Source: Oscillatoriales cyanobacterium USR001 (GTDB lineage Bacteria > Cyanobacteriota > Cyanobacteriia > Cyanobacteriales > Microcoleaceae). From it: a stretch of DNA of 56,790 bases. This document shows, piece by piece, positions 28,867-38,113 of the stretch (within the stretch, counting starts at the first letter, position 1; the number at the start of each line of letters is the position of its first letter). The stretch is taken from NCBI GenBank assembly GCA_001698425.1, contig MBRE01000055.1:123588-180377 (forward strand). Direction: 5' to 3'. The position numbers and the translations under genes were made by a program. Under the pieces are notes generated by a model. That model was not told where the DNA came from. It ran no database searches and saw only the letters and a program-made list of their open reading frames with translations.

Positions 28867-31017
28867 TTATTCTTGCATTTTTAGTTTTCGACTAGCTAAA
28901 TCTCGTACTTGCTCATCGCTATCGTGCATCGATCGCGCTTGCAAAAGAGCGATCGCTCCGGGATGATGAGGATAATGTTCAATAATTGCTTCCAAAGCTG
29001 TAAATCGAGGATTGTAAGGAAAAGAACCCTTCTGATTATAAGGATCGTTAATAGCGCGATCGCACAAAAATTCAAACATTCCCGCCGCCTCCTTCCACCC
29101 CCGCATCAACTCCAACAAAGCAATCACTCGCACATGAGAATCCTGATCGTTTTCTGCCCGATTTTTCAACCAGGCAAAAGTTTCAGATTCATTCTTCCAA
29201 CCTCGCGCTAATTTTTGTACCGCCGCCTGTCTAACTGCGGGACTTTCATCACACTCAGCTTGCGCTTTTAATAATGCTAAAGTCTCCGAATCTCCAGGCC
29301 ATCTACGAGCCAATTCTTGCACAGTTGTTTGCCTGACTGCCACATCATTTGACTGCACTAAAGTTTTCAGCCAAGATAAAGTTTCCGGTTGGTTTGACCA
29401 CCCATTTGCTATTTCTTGAACAAGCACAGTCCGCAGGTAAGAATCTGGTTCTGAGTCAGCTAAATTTTTCAGAAAATTAAAGGTTTCTAACTCCTGCTGC
29501 CAACCCCTAGCGATACCTCGCAATGCAGCTTCTCGCACATTCAAATGACTATCTGACTTAGCAAGATTTTTCAGCCAAGGCAAGATTTCAAAATCTGAAG
29601 AGTGAAGTTTAGCTATTTCTTGGACGGCGGCTTGTCGGATCACCCAATAATTATCAGACTCGGATAAATTTTTTAACAACTCAAAACTTTCTGGGCTTTG
29701 CGGCCAACCTCTAGCTATTTCTTGCAACGCAATTTCTCGGACTTCTACATTAGCATCGCTTTGGGCTATACTTTTAATAAAAGCCCAAGTTTCCGCGAAA
29801 TCATGCCAGCCTCTAGCTATTTCTTGAACTGCCACCTCTCGCACTGCGGAATTGGTTTCAGAGTCCGCAATATTTTTAATAAATAGGTAAATTTCGCGAT
29901 CGCCACACCAACCTTTACCCAACTCTTCTAATGCTGCTTTTCGCACTTCTTTACTATCATCAAACTGAGCTTGATTTTTGAGTATTGACAAAGTATCTGG
30001 ATCGGATCGCCAACCCCGGGCTAACTCCCGCGTCCCCACTATTCGCAGAGTAGAACTGCTAGTTTTAACCAAGTTTTTAAGTTGAGACAAAATCTCAGCA
30101 TCCTCCGGCCAACCTCTCGCTATTTCTTCCCAAACAGCCACTCGCACAGCTAAACTTTCATCACTTTCCGCAATTTTTTTAAGCAATAACAAACTATTAC
30201 TTTGATTTGGCCAATTCCTGGTCAATTCTTGCACAGCGACAATTCTCACTGCCGAACTAATATCAGATTCTGCGAGAGTTAACAGCAAAGATAATATCTC
30301 AGGATCGTCATGCCAACCCCTTGCTAACTCTTGAACTGCTGCCGATCGCACCGCCCAACTACCATCAGATTGAGCTAAGGTTTTAAGTAGCAAATAAATA
30401 TCTTTTCTGTCATGCCAAACCCTTGCTAATTCTTGAGCAGCAGTGGCGCGAATTTCCCCAGTATCATTAGAATTAACCAGATTTAACAGCCAAGAAAAGG
30501 TTTCAGGTTGGTGTTTCCAAGTAGTTGCGATCGCCCTAATTGCCTGGGATCTTAACTGATATGTTTCCTGCAACTCTTGAGCACTTTGATAAAGAATTAA
30601 AAAACCAGTCCCGAACTGAGATAAACTTTTAAAACAATCAAGTAATTGACTATCAACTGTTAATCGATCGCGATTTTTTCTCGCTAACAAACATCGAGCC
30701 GCCAAAAACAAATTAATAAATTTCTCCTCTTGACCATTTTGCTCAATCAAATATTCAATAATCTCACATACACCCTCCGTATCAAGACCTCCTGCAATCA
30801 ACAGCAAGAGTTCGTGCCAAGATTCATCTCGCCAGTGTTCGCCAAAAATTTTTGTTTTGAGTTCAACCTTCGTCAATTCCCCACATTGTACCTGTTCTAC
30901 GATTAATTCAGCCGTAGTTCGCGCATCATTGTTGGCAATAAATTTTTGTAACATAGGTGTCGAAGCAGTTTCCAGGTAGCTGGCACGATCTAATTGATAT
31001 ATATTACAATAAAGCAT
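28867..31017 (-). CDS. HEAT-repeat protein, NACHT-less relative of STAND NTPases
   Basis: 716 residues with about 16 HEAT repeats of 33-34 residues (consensus RxAAVQELARGW...ETLxLLKxLAESD) from about residue 155 to the end. Residues 25-150 (IFGEHWRDESWHELLLLIAG, IIEYLIEQNGQEEKFINLFL, AARCL) resemble the helical segment that follows the NACHT NTPase and winged-helix region in cyanobacterial NACHT-HEAT proteins. No P-loop or NACHT domain precedes it: a stop codon lies directly upstream in frame. So it is either an N-terminally truncated STAND sensor or a stand-alone derivative. No Shine-Dalgarno decides the start; ATG 30954 is an alternative. Confidence 0.88.
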   Translation of the reverse strand: MLYCNIYQLDRASYLETASTPMLQKFIANNDARTTAELIVEQVQCGELTKVELKTKIFGEHWRDESWHELLLLIAGGLDTEGVCEIIEYLIEQNGQEEKFINLFLAARCLLARKNRDRLTVDSQLLDCFKSLSQFGTGFLILYQSAQELQETYQLRSQAIRAIATTWKHQPETFSWLLNLVNSNDTGEIRATAAQELARVWHDRKDIYLLLKTLAQSDGSWAVRSAAVQELARGWHDDPEILSLLLTLAESDISSAVRIVAVQELTRNWPNQSNSLLLLKKIAESDESLAVRVAVWEEIARGWPEDAEILSQLKNLVKTSSSTLRIVGTRELARGWRSDPDTLSILKNQAQFDDSKEVRKAALEELGKGWCGDREIYLFIKNIADSETNSAVREVAVQEIARGWHDFAETWAFIKSIAQSDANVEVREIALQEIARGWPQSPESFELLKNLSESDNYWVIRQAAVQEIAKLHSSDFEILPWLKNLAKSDSHLNVREAALRGIARGWQQELETFNFLKNLADSEPDSYLRTVLVQEIANGWSNQPETLSWLKTLVQSNDVAVRQTTVQELARRWPGDSETLALLKAQAECDESPAVRQAAVQKLARGWKNESETFAWLKNRAENDQDSHVRVIALLELMRGWKEAAGMFEFLCDRAINDPYNQKGSFPYNPRFTALEAIIEHYPHHPGAIALLQARSMHDSDEQVRDLASRKLKMQE

Positions 31018-31125
31018 TCAGAGCCTAAAAATTTCTCGATTTACCACAAAAAACCTAAAACCTTAACTTTTGAAGCGATACAGCACCCACCAATAGCAGA
31101 GCTAATAAGTTGACTTGTACGGCAA

Positions 31126-31914
31126 TTATGCTCCCATTCCAGAATAATGCTTCAAACCCCGCCGCCATAACCAGCGATTCCAAACAAAAAATAACACCCC
31201 CCAACCCAGCATCACCAATAAACCCCGCCCCACATCCACCGGCAACCCAATTAAAATTGAAGCCGGAAAATGCACTAAATAAGGAAACGGTGTCCATAAA
31301 ACCACATTTCTCACAAATTCAGGAAACACCTCTAATGGCGCAATAATTCCAGAAAGAAATAAGTAAATTAGAAACCAAAATGACTCAATTGCACTCGCTC
31401 TTTCCAGCCAAAAAGCAAACAGCGCAAAAGTATATTGAATCAAAAAGCGCAAGCAAAAAGCCATAGAAATCACCAACAAAAATAGCAAAAAATTTCCCGG
31501 ACTAGGCAACCAGAAAGACTGAGGATACAACGTAAAAAATAACAGCACCAAGCCTAAAATAAATGGAAATCGAGCCAAACGTTCTGAAACATGAGCGGCA
31601 AAATGATGCCAGACAGGATCTATTGGTTGTAACAATTTATAAGTTAATTTTCCTTGCAGTATTTCTGTTTCAAACTCCCATATCACCCAAACTACATTAA
31701 ACTGTCGCACAATAAAAGCTGCTAGAAAATAACGAGCAAACTCTATAGGTTTCAGAATAAAATCACCAGTTTGAGCCGCTTCCATCCAGATTCCCATTAA
31801 GATAAATGGTAATGTTCCTGACAGCGCCCATAGAAATAATTCTGCTCGTAATTCGAGCATTTGGGCGTAGTAGGTTGATAATAATGTCTTCGCAACTCTA
31901 ATGAATCTAATCAT
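31126..31914 (-). CDS. ABC-2 type transporter permease
   Basis: 262 residues with six predicted helices; typical opening MIRFIRVAKTLLSTYYAQML and conserved RQFNVVWVIWEFE. It resembles the permeases that go with COG4586-type ATPases. The ATPase gene lies upstream on the same strand, with a 171-base STRR-filled gap. These systems usually have two different permease genes; only this one is adjacent. Substrate unknown, export likely. Confidence 0.87.
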   Translation of the reverse strand: MIRFIRVAKTLLSTYYAQMLELRAELFLWALSGTLPFILMGIWMEAAQTGDFILKPIEFARYFLAAFIVRQFNVVWVIWEFETEILQGKLTYKLLQPIDPVWHHFAAHVSERLARFPFILGLVLLFFTLYPQSFWLPSPGNFLLFLLVISMAFCLRFLIQYTFALFAFWLERASAIESFWFLIYLFLSGIIAPLEVFPEFVRNVVLWTPFPYLVHFPASILIGLPVDVGRGLLVMLGWGVLFFVWNRWLWRRGLKHYSGMGA

Positions 31915-31933
31915 ATTTTTACCTCTATTATTT

Positions 31934-32088
31934 ACTTCTACCCTTCTACATTCTACATTCTACATTCTACATTCTACCCTTCTTCCCTCTTCCCTCTTCC
32001 CTCTTCCCTCTTCCTTCTTCCCTCTTCCTTCTTCCCTCTTCCCTCTTCCCTCTTCCTTCTTCCTTCTTCCCTCTTCCTTCTTCCTTCA
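31934..32088. repeat. Heptamer arrays TTCTACA and TTCCCTC/TTCCTTC
   Basis: About 155 bases of 7-bp units, first TTCTACA then CTTCCCT variants, filling the spacer between the ABC ATPase and permease genes. The last unit carries the minus-strand TGA stop of the ATPase gene (32086-32088). Confidence 0.96.
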
Positions 32089-33069
32089 AACAACTCCCCC
32101 ACTACTAAAAACTCTGCCAATTACCTCTTCAATTGGTGGATCTGTAACAGTCAAATCTATTACCTCTAACTTGGCTAAAATCCTTGCCACAGTAACAGTT
32201 AATTCCTCTCGCCGCACCAAAAAACGCACAGATTGACCCTCAATAGATTCTAACTCCCCGTAAGCAGAAACCTCTTCTTTTGACAAGGCAGTAGCTAATT
32301 CTACCTTCACCTCTCGATAAGGGGCAAATTTATCTAGCAATCCATCCAAACTACCATCATAAACTAACATTCCTTGATGGATTAATAAAACTCGTTTGCA
32401 CAAGGCAGTAATATCAGCCATATAGTGACTGGTTAATAGTACCGTCGCCTGATATCGCTGATTGTAATCTTGCAAAAATTCCCGCACATTAAACTGAGCA
32501 TTTACATCTAAACCTAGCGTTGGTTCATCTAAGAATAATACCTGCGGTCGATGTAGCAAAGCCGCCATTAATTCCGCTTTCATTCTTTCACCGAGAGAGA
32601 GTTTTCGCACTGCTTGATTTAACTTTCCTTGTAATGATAAAAGCTCCGTTAATTCGCCTAACCGCAGACGATATTCTCGGTCAGATATACCATAAACCGC
32701 AGCATTAATTTTCAAAGAATCTAGCACGGGTAAATCCCAAAGTAACTGCTGTTTTTGCCCCATTACTAAAGTAATTTTCCGCAAAAAATCTGCTTCGCGG
32801 CGGAAGGGAATGCGATCGCACACCCTCACCTCCCCACTGGAAGGATGAATTAATCCCGTCAACATTTTTAATGTCGTAGTTTTACCCGCACCATTAGCAC
32901 CGAGAAACCCAACCACCTCACCAGTTTCAATAGTAAAAGAAACACCCTGAACTGCTTTTACCTGACGGTAGGTGCGGTTCAGAAAGTGTCGCAGCGTCCC
33001 CTTAAGTCCGGGTTGTTTAATTGCGACTGGATAAACTTTACTCAAGTTTTCGGCGACAATAATTGGCAT
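32086..33069 (-). CDS. ABC transporter ATP-binding protein (COG4586-like)
   Basis: 327 residues with Walker A LGANGAGKTTTLKMLTGL, the signature LSLGERMKAEL (a variant of LSGGQ), Walker B VLFLDEPTLGLD and the switch histidine in LLTSHYM. The N-terminal NLSKVYPVAIKQPGLKGTLR extension is typical of this exporter subgroup. After about residue 235 comes a C-terminal domain of roughly 90 residues. It is first in the operon with the ABC-2 permease. The stop is embedded in an STRR unit. Confidence 0.93.
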   Translation of the reverse strand: MPIIVAENLSKVYPVAIKQPGLKGTLRHFLNRTYRQVKAVQGVSFTIETGEVVGFLGANGAGKTTTLKMLTGLIHPSSGEVRVCDRIPFRREADFLRKITLVMGQKQQLLWDLPVLDSLKINAAVYGISDREYRLRLGELTELLSLQGKLNQAVRKLSLGERMKAELMAALLHRPQVLFLDEPTLGLDVNAQFNVREFLQDYNQRYQATVLLTSHYMADITALCKRVLLIHQGMLVYDGSLDGLLDKFAPYREVKVELATALSKEEVSAYGELESIEGQSVRFLVRREELTVTVARILAKLEVIDLTVTDPPIEEVIGRVFSSGGVV

Positions 33070-33204
33070 AACCTTTACTTTTACTCCTCTACCTATTAGA
33101 TTATACCAATTTAATAAAATTTGACACTAATAGTTTTAATTCCCCAAATTCCTCTTGGCTGTGCCAAGATAGAGAAGATCGTAAATATTAGGCAGGATAA
33201 AACA

Positions 33205-34014
33205 ATGGCACTCAAACCAGACCCTTCAAATATCGATCGTCTGATCGGAGATAATACTTCTGAAGATATCACCTTTTTGCCAGGAGAATTAGTTAACTTT
33301 TTAGAGGGAGCTTGGGCTCTCGGTGGCAACGATACTATCAGGGGTTCGTCAGATACAGAATTAATTTTTGGCAACGATGGTAAGGATAGCATTTTAGGCG
33401 GTGCGGGCAATGATTCTCTCTTTGGTGGAAAGGGAAATGATGATATTTTAGGAGAAATTGGCGACGATATTCTAACAGGTGAAAAAAATCGAGATTTGCT
33501 GAATGGAGGAATTGGCAATGATTTATTGCGCGGGGGTGCTGGAGTTGATTTGCTAGTTGGTGGTGAAGGAAATGATACCTTGATTGGAGACAAAGATGTA
33601 GATATTTACAAAGGAGATGCAGGTAACGATTTATTTGTGTTTAGAGCCGATCGAGCAGGTTTTAGAACCGTAGGAGTTGAACTTCCAGATGCGGTAATTG
33701 TTGATTTTAATAAGTCTGATGATTTGATTGGATTAACGGGGGGAGTTACCGCTAATATTCTGACTTTTGAAGAGGTGAGTTTAAGTTTTAGCGATCCCCG
33801 AATTTTGTTGTTAGATCCGGGAGTTATAGAAGATGGAACTAGCTTTTTAACAAAGGGTGGAATTTCTCAGCGGGATCTCGATCCTGATGGTAATGGTAGT
33901 GTTGAAGCAACTTATATTAGATTTGGTTTCGCTAATGCTTTGTTGGGCGCAGTTTTGAATGTGAAACCTGCTGATTTGACCGATCGCTTTGTTTCTACTA
34001 ATTTATTGCTGTAA
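33205..34014 (+). CDS. RTX-like calcium-binding protein
   Basis: 269 residues. Glycine/aspartate nonapeptide repeats of GGxGNDxLx type (GGAGNDSLF, GGKGNDDIL, GGIGNDLLRGGAGVDLLVGG) occupy roughly residues 40-145 and should form a calcium-dependent parallel beta-roll. The C-terminal half (FRADRAGFRTVG ... DADGNGS-like DPDGNGSVEATYI) is the tail found in cyanobacterial RTX proteins, often secreted by a type I system; no HlyB/D genes are nearby. The ATG at 33205 is preferred to one at 33121 because the upstream 28 residues look non-coding. Confidence 0.87.
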   Translation: MALKPDPSNIDRLIGDNTSEDITFLPGELVNFLEGAWALGGNDTIRGSSDTELIFGNDGKDSILGGAGNDSLFGGKGNDDILGEIGDDILTGEKNRDLLNGGIGNDLLRGGAGVDLLVGGEGNDTLIGDKDVDIYKGDAGNDLFVFRADRAGFRTVGVELPDAVIVDFNKSDDLIGLTGGVTANILTFEEVSLSFSDPRILLLDPGVIEDGTSFLTKGGISQRDLDPDGNGSVEATYIRFGFANALLGAVLNVKPADLTDRFVSTNLLL

Positions 34015-34316
34015 TTTATTTAATGGCTAATTGGTAATTGGTAGCCTCTGGGCGAAGCATTCGGACAGAATATAAACGGGTTTTGAGCGATAAATTCTCG
34101 CCCGAATGCTTCGCCCCTACGCTTAAACGAACCCGATTGCGCTATAGTCAATTTATTGCTGTGCTTGACATTACAACCTATGATAAGGTGTACTAACATA
34201 ATTATAGCAATCCTAAATCATTTGTGAATTTTCTATGTTACTCCCTCCCTTTACTAAGGGGAGGGTTTGGGGTGGGATTCATCAGAAGTTGATTGGGGAG
34301 AAAATAGAGATATCTA
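34015..34316. other. Repeat-filled spacer between RTX gene and APC permease
   Basis: 302 bases with no gene. It contains a short heptamer run (TAATTGG at about 34027), the GGGCGAAG inverted repeat at 34050-34116, and a CCCTTTACTAAGGGG palindrome at about 34246-34262 of the class inserted in valS. Confidence 0.8.
34050..34116. repeat. GGGCGAAG-family inverted repeat, best copy
   Basis: Perfect 15-base arms GGGCGAAGCATTCGG (34050-34064) and CCGAATGCTTCGCCC (34102-34116) around a 37-base centre. Confidence 0.9.
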
Positions 34317-35633
34317 ATGAAGACCGAAGATCGTCAAAAATCTCAAAAAATTAGCTTATTTACAGCAATCTGTATTGTGGTTGCCAATATGATTGGCACT
34401 GGTGTTTTTACTTCCCTGGGTTTTCAAGTCAAAGATATTCAATCCGGTTTTTCTTTATTGTTTTTATGGTTAGTTGGGGGAATTTTTGCTCTTTGTGGTG
34501 CCCTTGCTTATAGTGAATTGGGTGCAGCAATGCCGCGATCGGGTGGAGAATATCATTATCTATCGAATATCTATCATCCGGCTTTAGGTTTCCTTTCGGG
34601 ATGGCTTTCTGTTACAGTAGGTTTTGCTGCACCGATCGCGGCGGCGGCGATGGCATTAGGTCAGTATTTCTCCAGTGTTGTGCCAATTTTAGCACCGAAA
34701 GCGATCGCCTTATTTATAGTCATTGCAGTTTCCCTACTTCATACTCAGAATCTCAAACTTGGCAGTTCCTTTCAACAGGTTTTTACCCTGTTAAAAATCC
34801 TCCTAATTGTCATCTTGATCGTTTGCGGATTTTTGCTGGCAACTCCCCAAGATATCGGATTTTTGCCATCTCCTGAAGATCCTAGTCTGATTTTTAGCGC
34901 CCCCTTTGCTATTTCAATGGTCTATGTAACCTATTCCTATTCTGGCTGGAATGCTGCTATTTATCTAGCTAGTGAGATTGAAAACCCTGAAAAAAACCTG
35001 CCTCGATCTTTATTAGTAGGAACAGCAATCGTTATGGTGTTATATCTGTTACTTAACTTAATTTTTTTGTACAGCACACCCATCGACAAATTAGCAGGAC
35101 AATTAGAAATAGGATATATTGCAGCCAACCAAATATTTGGAATTAATGGGGCTAAAATCATGGGAATTTTAATATCTTTTGGGTTAATATCATCAATCAG
35201 TTCAATGGTTTTGACTGGACCGCGAGTTACTCAAGTAATTGGCGAAGATATCCCCATTTTCCAAATTTTAGCGAAGAAAAATGTTAAGGGTATTCCGGCT
35301 ACGGCTATTTTCTTTCAGTTAGCGATCGTTTTGTTTTTCGTAATTACAGCAACTTTTGAATCAGTCATTACTTATTTGGGCTTTACCCTCACTTTGTCTT
35401 CATTTCTCACCGTTTTAGGAGTGTTTATCTATCGAATGCGCTACCCGGAAATTCTGCGACCTTATAAAACTTGGGGTTATCCAATTACCCCACTTATATT
35501 TCTCGGCATTAGTCTTTGGATTCTGATTTTTGTTTTTCAAGGTAAACCAATAGAATCTTTAGCTGGATTAGGTACGATCGCCCTCGGTCTACCAGTTTAT
35601 TTCATCGCTGCCAGAAAAAAAATTGTTTCCTGA
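34317..35633 (+). CDS. APC-superfamily amino acid permease
   Basis: 438 residues, 12 predicted helices. TM1 motif NMIGTGVFTSLGFQ and GGEYHYLSNIYHPALGFLSG in the TM2-TM3 region place it among amino acid/polyamine permeases. TYSYSGWNAAIYLASEIENPEKNLPRS is the characteristic TM6-TM7 loop region. Substrate unknown. It stands alone; the lipoprotein gene follows after 56 bases and may be co-transcribed. Confidence 0.92.
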   Translation: MKTEDRQKSQKISLFTAICIVVANMIGTGVFTSLGFQVKDIQSGFSLLFLWLVGGIFALCGALAYSELGAAMPRSGGEYHYLSNIYHPALGFLSGWLSVTVGFAAPIAAAAMALGQYFSSVVPILAPKAIALFIVIAVSLLHTQNLKLGSSFQQVFTLLKILLIVILIVCGFLLATPQDIGFLPSPEDPSLIFSAPFAISMVYVTYSYSGWNAAIYLASEIENPEKNLPRSLLVGTAIVMVLYLLLNLIFLYSTPIDKLAGQLEIGYIAANQIFGINGAKIMGILISFGLISSISSMVLTGPRVTQVIGEDIPIFQILAKKNVKGIPATAIFFQLAIVLFFVITATFESVITYLGFTLTLSSFLTVLGVFIYRMRYPEILRPYKTWGYPITPLIFLGISLWILIFVFQGKPIESLAGLGTIALGLPVYFIAARKKIVS

Positions 35634-35689
35634 AATTTCTACCAATCTACTGAAAAATTAATTGTCACCATTACCACAAGTACAAGTAT

Positions 35690-36994
35690 ATGAATAAAAA
35701 TCGGTTAGTCTCAGCGCTATTTTTCCTGCTTTCTTTCGTATTATTGGTACAATCTTGTATCAATCAAGTAAAAAATAGCCAATTAGACAATAATATCCAA
35801 TCTGGAAATACCACAGAACCAACTCCAAATAAATCGGCGGAAATCCCCAAAGAACCAGTTAAAATAACTGCCTCTCCAACTCCTAAAACTTCCCCAAGTC
35901 CTCTGGCTAAATTCGATCTCGTTAAGTCGGCGAAGCTGACTGATACTGCCAAGCTGATTGCCGGGATAAAAGTAGATAATTCTAGTATAGATAATTCTAG
36001 TTTAGTGGTAGAAGTCCAAAATAGTTCTGCTTGGATTAATCATGCCCAATATTTTCAAAATGGGTGGCCGCAACTAGAAAATCAACAACTTTCTAAAGTT
36101 AGAAAATGGAGTCAAGAGGAACTAAAGTCTATTAATGATTCAGCCCCATCTATCTTTTATCCATTTAGCGGACCTGATTTTTTATACGCTTATTCTTTCT
36201 TTCCTAAAGCTAAAGAATATGTGTTAATTGGCCTAGAGCCTGTGGGGGTGATTCCAGATTTTAAAAATATGTCAGATTCACAAAGAGCGCAAAAATTAGC
36301 AATTATCAATCAATCGCTCTATGCGATCCTTGAATATAGTTTTTTCCGCACTAAGGCAATGGCTGTAGATTTAGCAAATTACGGGGTATTGCCAATTTTG
36401 TTGCTGTTTATGGCTCGCACAAATCATCAAATTTTGGATGTGCAGTATGTGGGATTGGATGAAGAGGCCAAGATTCAAGTAGTTGAGGAAGAATCGCCTC
36501 AGAATAATGGTTTAATTCCAGGGGTGAAAATTTCTTTGTTACCGCAGGGAGAGTCTGAGCCGAAGGTTATTTATTATTTTTCGACCGATTTATCTAATGA
36601 TGGTCTTCAGAAACACCCAGCATTTGTTAAATTTATGAAGCAATATGCTAAAGAGTCGGTTACTTATCTCAAAGCGGCTTCTTATCTGATGCACAATGAG
36701 TCTTTTTCTACGATTCGAGATGTGATTCTTACTCAAAGTAGTGCTGTGCTTCAGGATGATTCGGGTGTGCCAGTTAAACATTTTGATAAGTCTGTGTGGG
36801 AAAGTAAGTTTTATGGTGCATATATAAAACCGATCGATATTTTTGCTAATCAATATCAGTCTGATTTGAGAAGTATTTATCAAGGAGATTCGAGTATTAA
36901 ACCCTTAGATTTTGGGATTGGCTATAAGTTTTATAAGGACTCGAATTTAATGCTGGCAATTCGTAAAGGTGAATCTGTGAAGCAAGAGAAGTAA
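35690..36994 (+). CDS. Predicted lipoprotein, unknown function
   Basis: 434 residues. An N-terminal signal with lipobox (LLVQSC, cysteine at about residue 23) implies a lipid-anchored extracytoplasmic protein. Residues 30-75 are a Ser/Thr/Pro/Lys-rich linker, followed by a duplicated IDNSS motif (DNSSIDNSSLV). The large C-terminal region (WINHAQYFQNGWPQLE, PSIFYPFSGPDFLYAYSFFP) resembles no family I can name. It is convergent with cofG, with only three bases between the stop codons. Confidence 0.82.
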   Translation: MNKNRLVSALFFLLSFVLLVQSCINQVKNSQLDNNIQSGNTTEPTPNKSAEIPKEPVKITASPTPKTSPSPLAKFDLVKSAKLTDTAKLIAGIKVDNSSIDNSSLVVEVQNSSAWINHAQYFQNGWPQLENQQLSKVRKWSQEELKSINDSAPSIFYPFSGPDFLYAYSFFPKAKEYVLIGLEPVGVIPDFKNMSDSQRAQKLAIINQSLYAILEYSFFRTKAMAVDLANYGVLPILLLFMARTNHQILDVQYVGLDEEAKIQVVEEESPQNNGLIPGVKISLLPQGESEPKVIYYFSTDLSNDGLQKHPAFVKFMKQYAKESVTYLKAASYLMHNESFSTIRDVILTQSSAVLQDDSGVPVKHFDKSVWESKFYGAYIKPIDIFANQYQSDLRSIYQGDSSIKPLDFGIGYKFYKDSNLMLAIRKGESVKQEK

Positions 36995-36997
36995 TTC

Positions 36998-37972
36998 TTA
37001 CATATAGTTGAATAGGGAATTCGAGCTAAGTTTTCTCCACTGATTAACCGCAAATTGCAACCTTGGTGATAACCAACTATCATAATCAGAATAAACAGGC
37101 AAACGTGGCTTTAATTCCCATCCCCTTGTTGCCAATAATTCCTCTAAAACTTGATAGTCAAGATGACTATAATCGGGGTTAACTTCATCGCGAGGTCCAA
37201 TTCCTCCTAAATCTCTCGCTCCTGCTGCTAAACAAGCTAGTAATATTTGCGGTTTTCTAACTAAATTAGGCGGGATTTGTAAAGTAATTTCTGGTGGTAA
37301 AATTGACCGGGCAATTGTCACCACTTCTGGCATTTTTTCGGCTTGAAAAGTTGCACCGTGCCAGCTTTGCTGACTTCCCGCACTATAAGGTTGAAGGATA
37401 ACTTCTTGAATATTACCATAATGAGTATGAATTTGGGCGATCGCCAGCAAAGTTTCCCGCCAATCCACCTCACTCTCTCCAATTCCTAGCAACAAACCCG
37501 TAGTAAATGGAATTTTTAATTCTCCCGCCCATTCTAATTGTTGTAACCGTAACGATGGTACTTTACTAGGGGCGTAGCGGTGAACTCCTTGAAGCAAATT
37601 AGGAGTTAATTGTTCTAACATTAACCCCATCGATACATTTACTTCTTTTAATTTTGCCATTTCTGCAAAACTCAAAAGTCCAACATTTGTATGAGGTAAA
37701 AATCCCATAGTTAAGGCAAGTTCGCACAAATCATAAATTCGATCGAACCAAGCTTTACGTCTTGGGGAAAGTGGATGCACTTCACCGCTAAGAATGAGAA
37801 TTTCAATCACTCCCCAATCTTTGAGATATTGTAACTTTTTTGAGGCTTCTACTAATGTTAACCAAGGACTTTTTTGCGGTTCTGTACGAAAATTACAGTA
37901 GGTGCAACGATTAAAACATTCGTAAGTAGGAACGAGTGTATAAGCAGGACTATAACTGATTTGACAAGACAT
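36998..37972 (-). CDS. cofG: FO synthase subunit CofG (radical SAM)
   Basis: 7,8-didemethyl-8-hydroxy-5-deazariboflavin synthase, subunit 1. The radical-SAM cysteines are seen in PTYECFNRCTYCNFRTEP (CxxxCxxC). GEVHPLSPRRKAWFDRIYDL, MLEQLTPNLLQGVHRYAPSK and DLGGIGPRDEVNPDYSH are family landmarks. FO serves as an antenna chromophore for photolyases in cyanobacteria; the partner CofH is not in the window. I prefer the ATG at 37972 (SCQISYSPAYTLVP) to an ATG seven codons upstream, which lies inside a dispersed repeat. Confidence 0.93.
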   Translation of the reverse strand: MSCQISYSPAYTLVPTYECFNRCTYCNFRTEPQKSPWLTLVEASKKLQYLKDWGVIEILILSGEVHPLSPRRKAWFDRIYDLCELALTMGFLPHTNVGLLSFAEMAKLKEVNVSMGLMLEQLTPNLLQGVHRYAPSKVPSLRLQQLEWAGELKIPFTTGLLLGIGESEVDWRETLLAIAQIHTHYGNIQEVILQPYSAGSQQSWHGATFQAEKMPEVVTIARSILPPEITLQIPPNLVRKPQILLACLAAGARDLGGIGPRDEVNPDYSHLDYQVLEELLATRGWELKPRLPVYSDYDSWLSPRLQFAVNQWRKLSSNSLFNYM

Positions 37973-37982
37973 AATTGAGTAG

Positions 37983-37997
37983 GGGCGAAGCATTCGG
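37983..37997. repeat. Solo end of GGGCGAAG-family repeat
   Basis: Only one arm, GGGCGAAGCATTCGG, identical to 34050-34064. It overlaps the potential upstream start codon of cofG. No opposite arm follows. Confidence 0.8.
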
Positions 37998-38035
37998 GCG
38001 ATAAATTCCCGTTATAAACCAAGATTTTACATCTG

Positions 38036-38113
38036 ATGTTTGTAGTAAGCGCTGTCTTCGCGCTTGGCGCTTACTACGAACCAGATCGTCAAGTTATTTA
38101 TTTTTCATTTCTA
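38036..38113. repeat. AGGAAT-family palindromic element, copy C (partial)
   Basis: Contains the core GTAGTAAGCGC...GCGCTTACTACGAACC and the AAGTTATTTATTTTTCATTTCT side, but the other terminus is missing. It overlaps the 3' end of the M48 protease gene by a few bases. Confidence 0.85.

Noticed and set aside
31055..31297. An 80-codon hydrophobic frame overlapping the end of the ABC-2 permease gene
   Set aside because: Mostly antisense-frame reading of the permease; hydrophobic only because the permease codes for membrane helices.
33121..33204. N-terminal extension of the RTX protein from the ATG at 33121
   Set aside because: The 28 extra residues (LIVLIPQIPLGCAKIEK) look like translated promoter sequence; the family start fits 33205.
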